Below are positions 12,323-24,322 of a stretch of DNA of 64,000 nucleotides, one piece after another (positions within the stretch are counted from its first letter, which is position 1; each line of letters begins with the position of its first letter). Under the pieces are notes generated by a model that was given only the letters and a program-made list of their open reading frames with translations, made no database searches and was not told the origin of the DNA. The stretch is from Sacculina carcini (lineage: Eukaryota > Arthropoda > Thecostraca > Sacculinidae): positions 5,344,249 through 5,408,248 of the forward strand of contig OU696586.1 of assembly GCA_916048095.2 (NCBI GenBank). Reading direction: 5' to 3'. The translations under genes were made by a program, and so were the position numbers.

Positions 12323-15300
12323 TCACGTGATGTTTCGCAGGGCTGCCACTCGGTGTTCTGTGTTGCGAAAGAGCGCACGCACCAGAGCGTGTACTTGTTG
12401 AGCCGTGAACAATGACAACTGCTTGTCGTGCCAACGACTCACGATTCCCGCTAAATTACAATTGAGCAGCGTCTGCAGTTGCTCAAAGCGACGCCAACTG
12501 TTCTTATGGCGTAAGTAGTTGAGAACATGAGGATTCAGCATCTGGCATAGATTCTTTGTAAGCTGATCGAATACGGTGGAGAGGCGCGAACACTCACTGG
12601 TGGAAATATCGGTTTGCCGCAGTAATCGTCGACACATGCCATTCAGCACTACAGCGACAAGAATATTGACACAACAATGTAATAGTATAGGTGGCAGCAC
12701 TGGCGGCAACCACACTGACTCGGCCGATAGCACCACCTGAACACAGCCGTCCAGCTTTTCTGACGTCACCAGCTGGCTACTGAATGAATCCAGCACTACA
12801 AACAGCTTATCTTTCAGCCCTTGCACGGCAACATTCAGACAATCATCGGCCAATCTACGCATATCGATATATTGAAACAGCCCGGGTGGGTAGAAGACCG
12901 TGTCACCGGACACACCGCTATCTGTATCACAGTCCGCTAACGTTCTGTAGACACTCTGGAAGTCCGATTTTGCGCTAGCCAGAGCAGTAGGGTGATACAC
13001 CCAGTCAGATATATACGACTTGGAGTCGTCCTCGACAGCGTCATTGACTGGGAGCTGCGGACTAGACACCATACCTGAGTCGGCAGTGGTAGCTGCATCA
13101 GGCGGCGCTTCATGACAGCTACTAGGCCGGTGCCGTGTATCACACTCGCTGGCCAGGTGGAGTCTGAAGAGCGACGTGATGGTCTTGTGAGCGACGAAAT
13201 GACAACTGTTATGCCACACTGCTGAGCGCCATATGGCCATTTCGTCCATCGACGAAAAGAGCTCCAATTGATCCTTCATTTCCGCCACTCGCGACTTCAC
13301 ATGACTCGCAAATATTTGTAGTGAATCTCTGACACATAACGATAAGCGTTGTCGCCACAAGGAGCGAAGGCAAGAGCCGATACAATGATCCATATAGGAA
13401 GCGTGTGGTTCAGTGCTGCTGATATCCTCTCTTTGTGTGCTGTTTTTCACTGCCGTTGAAGGAGTGACACTCGAGCTGGCATTACAAGAAGTGTCGCAGC
13501 AAGAGCATGGCACATCATTGACTAGCCCCATTGTCGACAGAACTAACTTTACCAGTTCAACAACAAATGACCACACAAGACACGGCGGAAAAAGAAATGG
13601 ACTGGAACAGTTGAATTCGATACAGGACGCCGGTGAATCCATGTGACCGTCATTGTTATGACTGGTTTGACCGGCTTCTTCGTCCTCATCATCCACCCGC
13701 TCGTCATCTGTCTCATCGAACGATGAACTTTGCGAACAAGCAGAGCGTCTCTCTTCGTCCGAGTCCAAGTCAGTGTGTTGATCACCGATCTTCACAATTT
13801 CTGCATCCTCCTTAGAGCTGTGTTGCAGCGAGGTCTCGACTAGCTGTCGTACATCGCTCAGATGCCCAGCACACACACAATTCAACAAAATATCGTCAAC
13901 AACATGGGCAGGTGGAGGAACCGGGCAGTCTTCAAGCGCAAACCGACAATCAGCAGAAACAAACAGGATATGCCTGAACCATTGAAGACAACTGGCTGGA
14001 CAGCCCATGGCCCGCAACTCATCGGTAAACCTACCAGCCGCCGCCACTAATTCAATGACTTGATCACGATGACTAAAATGACTTATCGAAGTCACCAGTC
14101 GGTCTGCAAGTACGCAGTGAGAAAACGCCGAGTTGAGTCGGGTTGCCGCTGGATTATCGTCGCACGTTAACATAAGGGACATATAGTCTTGGTGTTGACA
14201 GCACACGACCTCATACAGAAACCGCACCGCATCCACCACACGTCGCATCATTTCTACCACAAGATCCACTGGTCTGTCGGAACGTTTAAAATCTTCACCC
14301 TGATATTTGCCACTATCGTCATTGGAATGTGAAGAAACGTGAGGAAGACACATGGAAACGCATTCAGCGGAGTTACCCTCGCCAACATCTAGGTGGCTTC
14401 GTTCAAAGTCTTTCCTTATATCCGACTCATCACCCGAATAAGCACTGCTTTTCGCATCAGCCCATAGGCGTGGCGAATGGCAGCACGAAGAGTTACGCAG
14501 TGTCAAACACACATGACTCTGCCCGATATGTTCCAACTGCAAATTGCACCCCTTGTGTGAGCTTTCCACAAATGGTCTCAATAGGCGATCGACCGCATGA
14601 GCGCCTAGCTGATTTAAACTTTCATCGAGTAATCCCAATGAAGACATTGCCGACAATAGCTCGTTCTGACTAGATGCCGAGGTCCGTTTGAACACCACTT
14701 GAGCACATTTGTACTCGCTTGCCACTGGCAACTGCGAATGCATCACTAACTGATCCACTTCCAGACTCGAATCTGCTACTTGTTCGGAAATCCAGACGGT
14801 CGACTGGTGGACGCCAGCAACACTGGACGGCGCGCCATCGTAATCACCACATGTTCGCCACAAAAACAGCCGACGCCACATCGACACCAGCCGTCGAGCG
14901 ACGCCGTTGCGCAGCCGCTCGATTCTCTGTTGTAACTCGCACGCCATCCTCAACTGGTGATCAGTCTCTGAGCACAGCTCGTCCACAGTTGTCGATAGTC
15001 GCACCAAGTCTTCACACAGTGAGCCAAACGGCTGGCGCAGAAGCTGTGATTCAACTTCTTCGTCGTCGTCGTCATCATCGTGTTGGTGTTCATCGCTGCA
15101 CAGACAGCTTTCCAGTCGTTGCAGCGTGCGCCAGTGAGCGGTGAGTCGTGAGATGAAGTGTAGTCGCCACCGACACTCGGCCGATTCGCCAGTCAGCTGG
15201 TTCAGTTCGGCCGTATAACGGACCAGCTCAGGACATAGCTGGTCAGTTATCTTAGTGTTGAGAGCGCTCGCATGGTCCGTGAAAGCGACGAGACGTTTGT

Positions 15301-15448
15301 GTAGCTCAAGTCCGGTATTCAAACTGTCCAGGAGATGCTCGCGCTCGCCCAAAGAATCGACCAGCGATACAATATCGCCGTGAGCCGAGACCGTCGAAGC
15401 TGCGGCGCTACACTCGTGCTCGGAAGGTTGAGTGGTCTCAGTACTCAT
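12323..15448 (-). CDS. ZW10: ZW10 kinetochore / ER-tethering protein, intronless
   Basis: ZW10 is a subunit of the RZZ complex, which recruits dynein and checkpoint proteins to unattached kinetochores. It also belongs to the NRZ tethering complex for Golgi-to-ER vesicles. The single open frame codes for 1041 residues, longer than the roughly 780 of the human protein. The C-terminus gives the identification: LVRALFRNTEHRVAAL at the end matches the conserved LIRALFQNTERRAAAL of ZW10. It is preceded by SRWHDKQLSLF, and further upstream by HNSCHFVAH, matching the human HNNCMYIAH block. The extra length is low-complexity acidic and Ser-rich inserts (a DDDDDDEE run near residue 120; another acidic block near 590). 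I chose ATG 15448 (MSTETTQ). An upstream in-frame extension to 15544 runs into a transposon end and is unlikely to be native. Confidence 0.87.
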   Translation of the reverse strand: MSTETTQPSEHECSAAASTVSAHGDIVSLVDSLGEREHLLDSLNTGLELHKRLVAFTDHASALNTKITDQLCPELVRYTAELNQLTGESAECRWRLHFISRLTAHWRTLQRLESCLCSDEHQHDDDDDDEEVESQLLRQPFGSLCEDLVRLSTTVDELCSETDHQLRMACELQQRIERLRNGVARRLVSMWRRLFLWRTCGDYDGAPSSVAGVHQSTVWISEQVADSSLEVDQLVMHSQLPVASEYKCAQVVFKRTSASSQNELLSAMSSLGLLDESLNQLGAHAVDRLLRPFVESSHKGCNLQLEHIGQSHVCLTLRNSSCCHSPRLWADAKSSAYSGDESDIRKDFERSHLDVGEGNSAECVSMCLPHVSSHSNDDSGKYQGEDFKRSDRPVDLVVEMMRRVVDAVRFLYEVVCCQHQDYMSLMLTCDDNPAATRLNSAFSHCVLADRLVTSISHFSHRDQVIELVAAAGRFTDELRAMGCPASCLQWFRHILFVSADCRFALEDCPVPPPAHVVDDILLNCVCAGHLSDVRQLVETSLQHSSKEDAEIVKIGDQHTDLDSDEERRSACSQSSSFDETDDERVDDEDEEAGQTSHNNDGHMDSPASCIEFNCSSPFLFPPCLVWSFVVELVKLVLSTMGLVNDVPCSCCDTSCNASSSVTPSTAVKNSTQREDISSTEPHASYMDHCIGSCLRSLWRQRLSLCVRDSLQIFASHVKSRVAEMKDQLELFSSMDEMAIWRSAVWHNSCHFVAHKTITSLFRLHLASECDTRHRPSSCHEAPPDAATTADSGMVSSPQLPVNDAVEDDSKSYISDWVYHPTALASAKSDFQSVYRTLADCDTDSGVSGDTVFYPPGLFQYIDMRRLADDCLNVAVQGLKDKLFVVLDSFSSQLVTSEKLDGCVQVVLSAESVWLPPVLPPILLHCCVNILVAVVLNGMCRRLLRQTDISTSECSRLSTVFDQLTKNLCQMLNPHVLNYLRHKNSWRRFEQLQTLLNCNLAGIVSRWHDKQLSLFTAQQVHALVRALFRNTEHRVAALRNIT

Positions 15449-15500
15449 TACAGCACAATACTGCAACATCACAAATCCAAAGAAATATAAACAATATATA

Positions 15501-16258
15501 CAGGGTGTCCACAAAGTTTCTTTACCATTTGAAAAAAATAACACAAACAGTTATTAAAACAGAATCGGATGTTCAGACTCAACGAAACTACAAAACTAAA
15601 TATGGAAGAGATCCACCGTCGCGTCCTTCCATTCGTGCCTGGCACAATAAATTAATGGATACAGGTAGAGTATTGTATAAAGAGAGGAGCGGGCGACCAA
15701 GAACATATGAGGAAAACATCACTCGTGTTTCACAAGCTTTTACTCGTTCTCCTAGCAAGTCCATCCGCACTGCTGCCAGAGTGTTGCAACTACCACGTGC
15801 AACAGTGCACAAGGTCCTCCAGAAGAGCTTACGGCTGTACGCTTACAAAGTGCAACTGTTACAGGCTCTTGAACCAAATGGCAAGCTAAGACGAAGAGTG
15901 TTTTCTCAAGAAACGGTCACCACGTTCGCCAGATATCACCCCTTTGGACTTTTTTATGGGGTTACATAAAAGATATCGTGTATCAAACAAAGGTACGGGA
16001 TATTGCTGACTTGAAGCAAAATATCCGTAACGCTATTGCTACCATTGACGGACCTATGCTACAGCGAACATGGCAAGAAATAGAGTACCTACTTGATATC
16101 ATTCAAACAACTAATGGTGCCCATATAGAGGTATAATAAATACAGTTAAAGAACTTTAATAAGCACTTAATAAAATAAAACAAATCTGGTGAAGATATCT
16201 CATAAACTGCTTTTGTAACAAATTTTTCAAATTGTAAAGAGACTTTGTGGACACCCTG
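15501..16258 (+). mobile_element. Tc1/mariner-like element, internally deleted, next to ZW10
   Basis: A 758 bp element with inverted ends (CAGGGTGTCCACAAAGT) is flanked by TA at 15499-15500 and 16259-16260. The frame from about 15545 to 15900 encodes the N-terminal helix-turn-helix part of a transposase (PSKSIRTAARVLQLPRATVH). It then joins directly to the C-terminal end around PDITPLDFF, followed by a frameshift and the closing TNGAHIEV at about 16130. The middle, with the first two catalytic Asp residues, is missing. The element begins 53 bp upstream of the ZW10 start codon, so it lies in that gene's promoter or 5' leader. Confidence 0.88.
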
Positions 16259-17200
16259 TATGACCGAAGACAATCTAGGTTTAGAATCAGGTTAAGATCT
16301 GGAGTCCTGAGCTTCGGCGTGGTCTGAAAACTTAAATTTGCTCTTACTATAGCAGAATTATATAACTCTATCCAGTGCACTTACATATTGGATTCAGAAA
16401 ATCAGGTTAGAGGTATTATAGTGATGAAATATGGAGTAATCGGTATACCTGACTGCATTCGGGTATACCGACCTTTATGACCACGCTTGTATAATTATAA
16501 AAATATAATTATACAGGTTACCCTTGTATAATTATATTTTTACCTGACCTTTATGCCACGCTTGGCACACAAATTGAACCTGAAAATGATTCTTATTAAC
16601 GCTGAAATTATTATAGGAGCACATTGAATCATAATAAAAAATTGAAACATGAGAAATTGAATATAAAATTGAAACATGAGAAATCGAATATAAAATTGAA
16701 ACATAACAAATCAAGGAAAAACTTCGAAATTTGTTATTACGTTAATAAAAACAAGCACGTAGTGCCGCGAGAAACATATCAAATTTTAATAGTATGACGA
16801 TCCAACATTCTGATATAAAATGAGAATATTTTCCTGATGACGAAACGTGCAAATTTAAGTCATACCCAATTCAACAACGACACATGATACATGATACACA
16901 ACGATACATGAGACATTTTTACAGGCAAATTTTGCACGGTTTGTTGAGCCAACAATCGCACGAACATTCGCCTCCGGAATATACTTTCATGGTTTGAATG
17001 AGTGGTTGATAATATTTAACCTTTTTAAAAATGTACGACATAATCATATAAGAAACTGCGATGTTGCTTTGTATTCAATGTTACAATGTTCATCAGCAAA
17101 CTGTTTGAGTCATCGTCGTTTGAGTCATCTGTTTGAGCTGCTTCTTCATGCTCTTCTTCATCTTTTTCTATCGGTTTCCTTAACATAAGATCTTGTCGAA
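16259..17200. other. AT-rich stretch without a gene
   Basis: No gene is seen. Visible structure: a perfect palindrome GTATAATTATA-AAAA-TATAATTATAC at about 16489-16514, with a related half repeated near 16524-16540, and three imperfect tandem copies of a roughly 26 bp unit around AAATTGAAACATGAGAAAT at 16628-16712. Confidence 0.6.
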
Positions 17201-17204
17201 ACAA

Positions 17205-20200
17205 ATTCACCTACCTTAACCACCTTCTCTGCTTTCATGTCCTTTCAATTCTCTGCCTAGCCGAAACCTGGCTATTTGAGTCTGATATTCCATCTTTCAT
17301 GGCTAACCTTCCTTCTAACTTTTCTTTTCTTCACAAATCTCGTTCTGATTCTAAATTCCCTGGTGGTGGAGTGGGCTGCATCTTTTCCAAATCTCTTCCA
17401 ATATCTCTCTTATCTGATCCCATTCCTCCTCCTTCTTCTTTCGAATTTCTTCCACTCTGTATGTCATCAAGTCGCTCCTCTCATAAATTCTGTATTCTCG
17501 TTATCTACCGGCATAATCACCCCCGGTCTACTCCTCTTTTCTTCTCTGAATTCTCCTCGCTCCTTGACGCTATAGTTTTCTCTTTCTCCAGCCGTTTCAT
17601 TATCCTTGGTGACTTTAACTTTTGGGTTGACTGTCCCTCTCGCTCCTCCTTCGCATCGACTTTCATTTCTATTCTTGATTCTCATGGTCTAATCTCCCCT
17701 GTTTCCTCTCCCACTCACACATCGGGTCATTCTCTTGATCTAGTCCTTTTCCCTTCTCCAGTTCTTTCTTCTGATGTACCGCCATCCGAAGTCATTGTTC
17801 TTCCTCCTGATCCTCTCTTCTCTGACCACAGTCTTATCCTTACGTCATTGCCGGCGTGTAAATCCTCTAATCCTCCACCAGCATTCACCCTTTTCAGAAA
17901 TTTCAGGAATTGTAATCCTCTTACGTTTCACAATCTTCTATCTAACCATTTCCCTTTGCATGTTCTTCACTCACTCCCTCCGTCTTCAATTTATCCCTTC
18001 TTATACTCCACTTTGTCTGATATCAATAACCTCATTTTTCCTCTCTCGTTCCGCTCTCACCGTCCTTGTGTTTCTCCTTGGAGCTGTCCCTCTCTTACTT
18101 GTCTTAAGCGCCGTCTCCGTGCTTTGGAGCGTATCTGGCGACGCACTCGGCTCGCGGATGACTGGTCGGCCTTTTGCTCTGCTCGTTCTAACTATATTTC
18201 CTCCCTATCCTCTGCTAGGCAAGCTTACTACTCCTCACGCTTTCCTCTCTATCTCGCTCTCCCAAAGCCCTCTGGAATATACTCAACTCTCTCTGCGGTC
18301 TCCGTCCTCCCTCTGCTAGTTCTTCTCTCACTGCTGACGAACTCTCTTCCTACTTCGTGAACAAAATTGTATCTGCGCAATCTAAAATCCCTCTCGTGAA
18401 TGTCCCTCTCTCTCGTACTACATCCCACTGCCAGCTCTCGTCTTTTTCTCAACTGGTCCTCTCCGACTTCCTTTCTCTCCTGTCCACATGTAAATTCGTT
18501 TCCTCTCCTGCTGATCCCATTAATTTCCGAGTTATTGTTCCATCCTTCAACTCCTTGATTCCTTACCTACTTCACTTAGTCAACTCCTCTTTCTTGCACG
18601 GTGATTTTCTTGCCGACAAGCACGCCCATGTACATCCTATCCTCAAAAAACCTTCTCTCGATCCTTCTTTATGTAGTAACTATCGTCCTATCTCCCTCCT
18701 CAGCTTTTCCTCCAAACTCCTCGAATCTGCAATTTTCTCTCAGTTATCCCCTTATGTCTGCAATGCTCTTGACTCTCACCAATCCGGTTTCCGCCCTGGT
18801 CATTCTACTGAATCCGTTCTCATTTCTGTCTCCCAAGGTATTCTTTCCTCCTTCTCTTATCGTCATTCTGTTCTTCTAGTTCTACTTGATATGAGCTCTG
18901 CCTTTGACTTGGTTGATCATTCTATTCTCATCGATGACCTCCTCCATCTCGGTGTCTCGCATTCCGCTCTCTCACTACTTCGTTCTTACTTGCATGGTCG
19001 CACTTTTTCTGTTAAGTTCAATTCCTCCGTTTCCACTGTGCTCCCTCTTAAGTCCGGTGTTCCTCAAGGCTCTATTCTTGGTCCTCTCCTTTTCAATGTC
19101 TACATGTCCTCTCTTTGTCCCATCCTTAGGCGCTACTCCATTCCTTTCCATATTTATGCAGACGATATCCAATTCTATCTCCCTTGCTCTCTCTCGCATC
19201 CTAATACCTTGTCTGACGTACTTTCTGCTATCTCGACCTGGACCTCCTCACGTCGCCTCCTCTTGAACACTTCTAAATCTGAATTTATCGCTCTTCATCC
19301 TCCTCGTATTGCTCCTCCTTTCCTCCCCTTGTCTCTTTCAGTGACTGTTAAAAATCTCGGTGTTATTTTTGACTCTTCCCTTTCCTTCTCAACCAATATC
19401 CTTTCTACAGCTCGCACTTGTCGCTTGATTCTTCGCTCGCTTTATCCCATCCGTCCCTGTCTCGATCAGCCCTCTGCAATCAAGCTTATTCATTCTCTTA
19501 TCTTCTCCAGGCTCGACTACTGCAACTCACTCCACTTCAGCTGTCCTAATTATTCTTTAAAAATTCTTCAGCGCGTAATGAATCAGTCCTGTCGTTTTGT
19601 TTTGCATCCTATCTTCTGTCGCCATACTTCTCCTTTTCTGTTTCAATTCCGTTGGCTTCCTATTAAATCGCGCATTCACTTCAAAATCTGCTGCATAATA
19701 TTCAAACTCTTACATGCTCCTAATCAACCTTTATATCTTTCTGATCTGCTCTATCCCTCTTCTAATCCCACTTCCCGTCATTCTGCTCCTCTATGCTGTC
19801 CTCGCGCCCTCAATGAATCTGCCTGGTCCTCTAAATCGTTCTCGTTCTACGGTCCTCGATTATATAACTCGCTCCCTTCTCATATCACCTCCTCGCTCAC
19901 GTATCGATCTTTTACCTCTTCTCTACGTAAACATCTTGTCGAAATTTCCTTTGATCCCGTGACTCATTCCTTGACTCCTTTTGCCTCTCTCTGATATGTG
20001 TGTGAGCGGGAATGCATGTATGTTTGTGTTTATCTATGTTTTAGTCTAATTATGTTCATTGTACTCTGTTATTGTGTTCTTCAATCACTCTTCAATGTGT
20101 TTTTCTCATTGTGTAAATGTGTTCATTGTGTTATTTGAATCGTGTTATATTTATTCATTCATGTGTTCTTTTTATTGTTTCTGTAATAACTGTTTAGCTT

Positions 20201-20283
20201 TGTCCGCTTGTACATACTGTTTAGCTGCTGCGCGCCCGTGTATGACAGGCGCTATAACAAATACATTGAATTGAATTGAATTG
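17205..20283 (+). mobile_element. L2-like LINE, long copy with endonuclease and RT
   Basis: This is a non-LTR retrotransposon of the CR1/L2 kind. The endonuclease part (17240-18265) begins at LAETWLF and keeps GDFNF and the closing SDHSLIL. The RT part (18270-19994) keeps SNYRPISLLS, LDMSSAFDLVDH, SGVPQGSILGPLLFN and an intact IYADDIQF. The C-terminal region has WLPIKSRIHFK and FYGPRLYNSLPS. A single one-base frameshift at about 18255-18275 separates the two parts. Apart from that and the truncated 5' end, no internal stops are evident, so the copy is young. The 3' untranslated region ends at GCGCTATAACAAATACATTG followed by three to four ATTGA units (20262-20283). Confidence 0.88.
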
Positions 20284-20289
20284 AATCGT

Positions 20290-20461
20290 GTTTTTCAGAA
20301 CAGTCGGTGTATAAAATCTTGTAAAGTGTATATTGTACGACTGTGGGGACTCAGAACATACCCAAGGGCTTCGAGTTCCCTGCCTTATGTGTATATACCG
20401 TGTTGATTTTTATCTTTGAGTTTTGTGGCAAAATAAATGAAATAAAATGAAATAAATGAAA
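20290..20461 (+). mobile_element. Probable LINE 3' end fragment
   Basis: A short non-coding piece ends in an AAATAAATGAAATAAA-type tandem tail immediately downstream of the L2-like element. It resembles the 3' untranslated tail of another LINE truncated on its 5' side. No coding part is present to classify it. Confidence 0.4.
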
Positions 20462-21864
20462 ACCTACAAGCATACACATCACATGCCACAACACAATTTG
20501 CGTCCAAACTGCGGTGTATACGTCCCAAGTGTGAAAAGATTCACAACAAATAATATATACATATATTGTTCCTTTTATTCTTGCAGCTTCTTATGAATGA
20601 TAAAATTAAATGCATTTTGCCCCATCCAATATAATCTTAAATCTATATTTTAAATATGATTCTACACGTACATCTGGGATTACTTTTTCACTTTTTCAAT
20701 TTTGGGTATGACTATTTCATTTATTCATAATTATTAATCCCTCCCAAAATTGCACACTGGATCCGCAACTGATCACAGCACACCTCTTTTCAGTACATTG
20801 TGATTTCAGCTGTGCAGGAAACGATTCCGACGATTCCGTTGCATAAGTATTGGAACCGGACCCGAAACCGGTTCTGGAAGCGGGTTGACACGGTCCTGAA
20901 TATCCGAAATGGATCCACATGAATGATTCTCTCGACAGTGTGATACTTATATGATCATCATGATACTTTTCTTGAACATGATATGTATCAGAAATTCTCT
21001 CAGCCGTGACTATCAATGTTCACTATTCGTACGCAGCCCTCTGTTTCAGTGGCATGCGGATGCGGTGTTCTCGCACGACAGATCTCGTGCCAGTCTCCAC
21101 TCCAAGCCGCCAACAATTTATATTTGTTGTGACGGGAGATGACCCCTGGTTCCACTCATAACAGGGAGTATTGTAGGGGTAGCATGGCAAACAGCATCAG
21201 TGAAGCGGCCCGTCCGCTGTGTCAGTGGCGGCACCAGCAATAATTAACTTGGAGCCAAAACCAGAGAAAAACTCAAACGTGAAGGATTAAAAAAAAGTTG
21301 TACATCAGCTTAGAAAAGCTCAATTATTTACAAGTGATGCAGCGTGACTCATCGTTGGAATAGCTACAGTCCTAGAACTCCACTCAAGACCGCCACTGCA
21401 TCGCAAGGAAGTCGTTGGTGGAACTACGCACGTGCCCCGCGGTGCAGTTGGTGTGTGACAGTGGTGGTGCTAGCCGGGGACTGCTTATTCATGTACACTT
21501 CCTGCTCGACTAGTTGAGCTGAGCATAGTGCGGCGGTGCTCAGTCATAACGGGTGAGGGAATAGACACAACACGTGCTCACAAGTTTCTGATGCGATCTC
21601 TGGCGCATCGTACTCACCGTGGTGGTACATGCTAGAAATATTCACTTTAGTGTAAAAAGTGTATAAATAGTGTATTAAAAATGGCATCTATTATATTTGT
21701 AATGACATTTTCATGTACAATAATAATATAAACTTTAAATACATATTCACATATATAGATGTAGTTTAAATATATATTTTAAACTAGTTTGCCCATTTAT
21801 CTGGACATTTTGTTAAATTGTACATTTACGTTGAAAATTTTATAAACAAATTAATTGTTTACAT
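20462..21864. other. No gene recognised
   Basis: Reading both strands gave no plausible coding exon, RNA gene or complete transposon. A CAGTGGCGGC motif at about 21219, often found at hAT ends, is the only suggestive feature, and no partner end was found. Confidence 0.5.
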
Positions 21865-22261
21865 CAGTGGTTCTCGTCTTTTGTCTTGTCATGGCCCCGT
21901 TCAGCACAATGCGAGTCCTTGTGGCCCCCTAGAAACAGTTCATGACCCTGATAGAAGTGCTTGTGGTCTCATACACTCATGGATAGTCGCGTCGCCACTT
22001 CTCCAGAGTTCATGTACGTCGGTGAATATTTCCACTGACCACCAAAACAACGACACGACCTTGCGTACAGGTGGAGTGAGCATTCAGTCATCGGCGGAGC
22101 CCAAAATTGAAATTCACATACAATAAAGTAATGAAATAAACCTTTTCAACATTAATTGTTCGTGGCCCTGAGAAAATATGGTGGCCCCCATGTTTTAAAT
22201 TTGGTCCCATGGCGCTTCAAAAAGAATCTCATGGCTATATGGTCGACGTTGAGAGACACTG
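21865..22261. mobile_element. hAT-type MITE
   Basis: A 397 bp non-coding element begins CAGTGGTTCTC and ends GAGAGACACTG, the inverted terminal pattern of hAT elements. The 8 bp flanks GTTTACAT (21857-21864) and GTATGCAT (22262-22269) match at six of eight positions, consistent with an old 8 bp target duplication. No transposase is encoded. Confidence 0.8.
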
Positions 22262-22541
22262 GTATGCATTGTTCAAGTGTATACCGGTCACATGTATACC
22301 TTTTTTCTCTAATTCCTCAGATAAATCGAATAAATTAAGTTATTCCGGAAAATCAAATGTAAGACAGTCATTAGAAACGAAAATAAACGAGTTCTGGTTG
22401 ATAAAAACACACATTTATCATTCTGTCCGACCTCCATTCCCTAACAGTGTGTAATTACTCACACAGGTGTGTGTACTGTGCGCATCTGAGACATTGTGTA
22501 GAGATTGCGCAATATAAATGTTTCAATAAATGAAATACAGG

Positions 22542-23560
22542 GCGACCCAAAATGTGTCTCTCACAAACACCTCGATAAATTCCACAATTGTTATTGCAAT
22601 CAAACTGAACTTTGTACAAATATATTTCAGTCTATGCCTGACATATCATTTGATTTTCAGTGATAAATACTTATTTGTCTCTGTTTTACTGGTGTTCGAT
22701 TATGTGCTCCAAATGTCCGCCTCTCCTCTGCAAGCACACTTGAATCGGACGTGCGAAATTGTCAATTACCCTCCCACACTCCTCTCTAGGGATTCTCCTC
22801 TAGGGATTTCTTCAGTGATGACTGTCTTCAATTCAGGGATATCTGGGGATTACCCTTATAAACATTAAGATTCCTTAAGATAACCCCACAGTTAAAAATC
22901 TGGGCGGTCAAGATCCGGCGAGTCCACTCTGGATCACACCTCTTACTGATGAGACGATCAGCAAAACGTTGTCGCAGCCATTCCAGTGACTCATTTGATT
23001 TGTGAGAAGTTGCACCATCTTGCTTGAACCACTGCTCCCCCTAAAAACTCATCTACTTCTACCCAAGGCTGTCCAAAACTTCTAAATCATCCCTAGATAA
23101 CGCTCAGTATTGACTGTGACTGAACGTTGGTTTTCATCCTCAAACCAGGAAAGACCAATCAATCCATGCTTCGAAATTGTCATTCATGCTGTGCATTTCA
23201 CGGAGTGCAGCGGCCTTTGGAGACAACCCTCTGGTAGGGTTGTCCCTCAGAAGATGTTGTTCTTTGAGTTCATATGTCTAGACAATAAAAATGAGCCTCG
23301 TCACAGAATCATCGACACATCACAACCCGCAAATTCTTGTCCCTTTGAGTAAGCTGATGTTGGATCTGTATCATATATTGGATATTGGAGCTGATATTAG
23401 ATCTATATCTGTCTCATGATGCCAAGTTCTTGGCTGCGACGGCGTTATGACTTGCGGAGACTGTGACCAACAGAATCTCTGACAGTATCAATATTGGCCG
23501 GTGATCGAGCAGTCTTGGGTCGACCTGAATTAGAAGCTAAGGGCAATAGTGCCCTTAGCA
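22542..23560 (-). mobile_element. Decayed mariner-like element
   Basis: The minus strand carries remnants of a Tc1/mariner-type transposase with many stops and frameshifts. In order these are GRPKTARSPANIDTVRDSV near 23515-23460, a broken central part, a block around KMVQ / DGATSHKSNESLEWL near 23030-22970 containing a recognisable second catalytic Asp, and the closing RRGGHLEHIIEHQ at about 22735-22700. The left end CAGGGCGACCCAAAATG (from about 22544) looks terminal. The right terminus was not located. It is non-functional. Confidence 0.6.
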
Positions 23561-24322
23561 TTCAAGTTTAAGACTTTTCAATGGACCCTAAATTTATGCA
23601 CCCAACTGTACATGACCCTGTTTGCTGGATAATGACGACATCCAAACCGTTTTTTGAAGCGCGCCTGCACAACAACCATTGACTTCGTCTCAAAGTAGGT
23701 CTACACAAAACATCTTTTCTTTAAGCGTATAGGGCATTTGAAAAAAAATTCTGTGCTACTCCACCTTGCAATTATTCCTCTACTACACCTCTACTCACCT
23801 CAACTACACCTCTCCGTTCTTGCAGTGTTTTCAAGCTAAGTCTTTTTAGTCTGTCTTCATATGGTAATTTCTCTAATTCTGGAATCATTTTCGAAAATAT
23901 TTTTTGAATCTTCTCTAATTTTGCTATATCTTTATTTTTGTATGGCGTCCACACATGTCCAGAATACTCCAACTTAGGTCTTATAAAACTCCAACTTGGC
24001 TAGTAAGTAACTCCAACAGGGCTATAGTAAAACTCCAATTTGGGTTTTACTATAGCAACCATAACTTTTTGTGGTGTTTCGCAGTCTAAATAATGAAATA
24101 CTGTTATAATTTACGCTATTGTTTGAAACGCCATACTTACTACTTTGCCTATATGTCGTCCACATGAGAAATTATTCTGAAAAATTATACCCAGGTCCTT
24201 TTCTTCATCCGCCTCTTCTATTTGATGTCCTCCTATGTTATACTCGTAGCTCGGGCGATATTTACTCTTTCCGAGTTGCATGTGATGGCATTTTATATGG
24301 TTGAATTCCATATTCCAAACTA

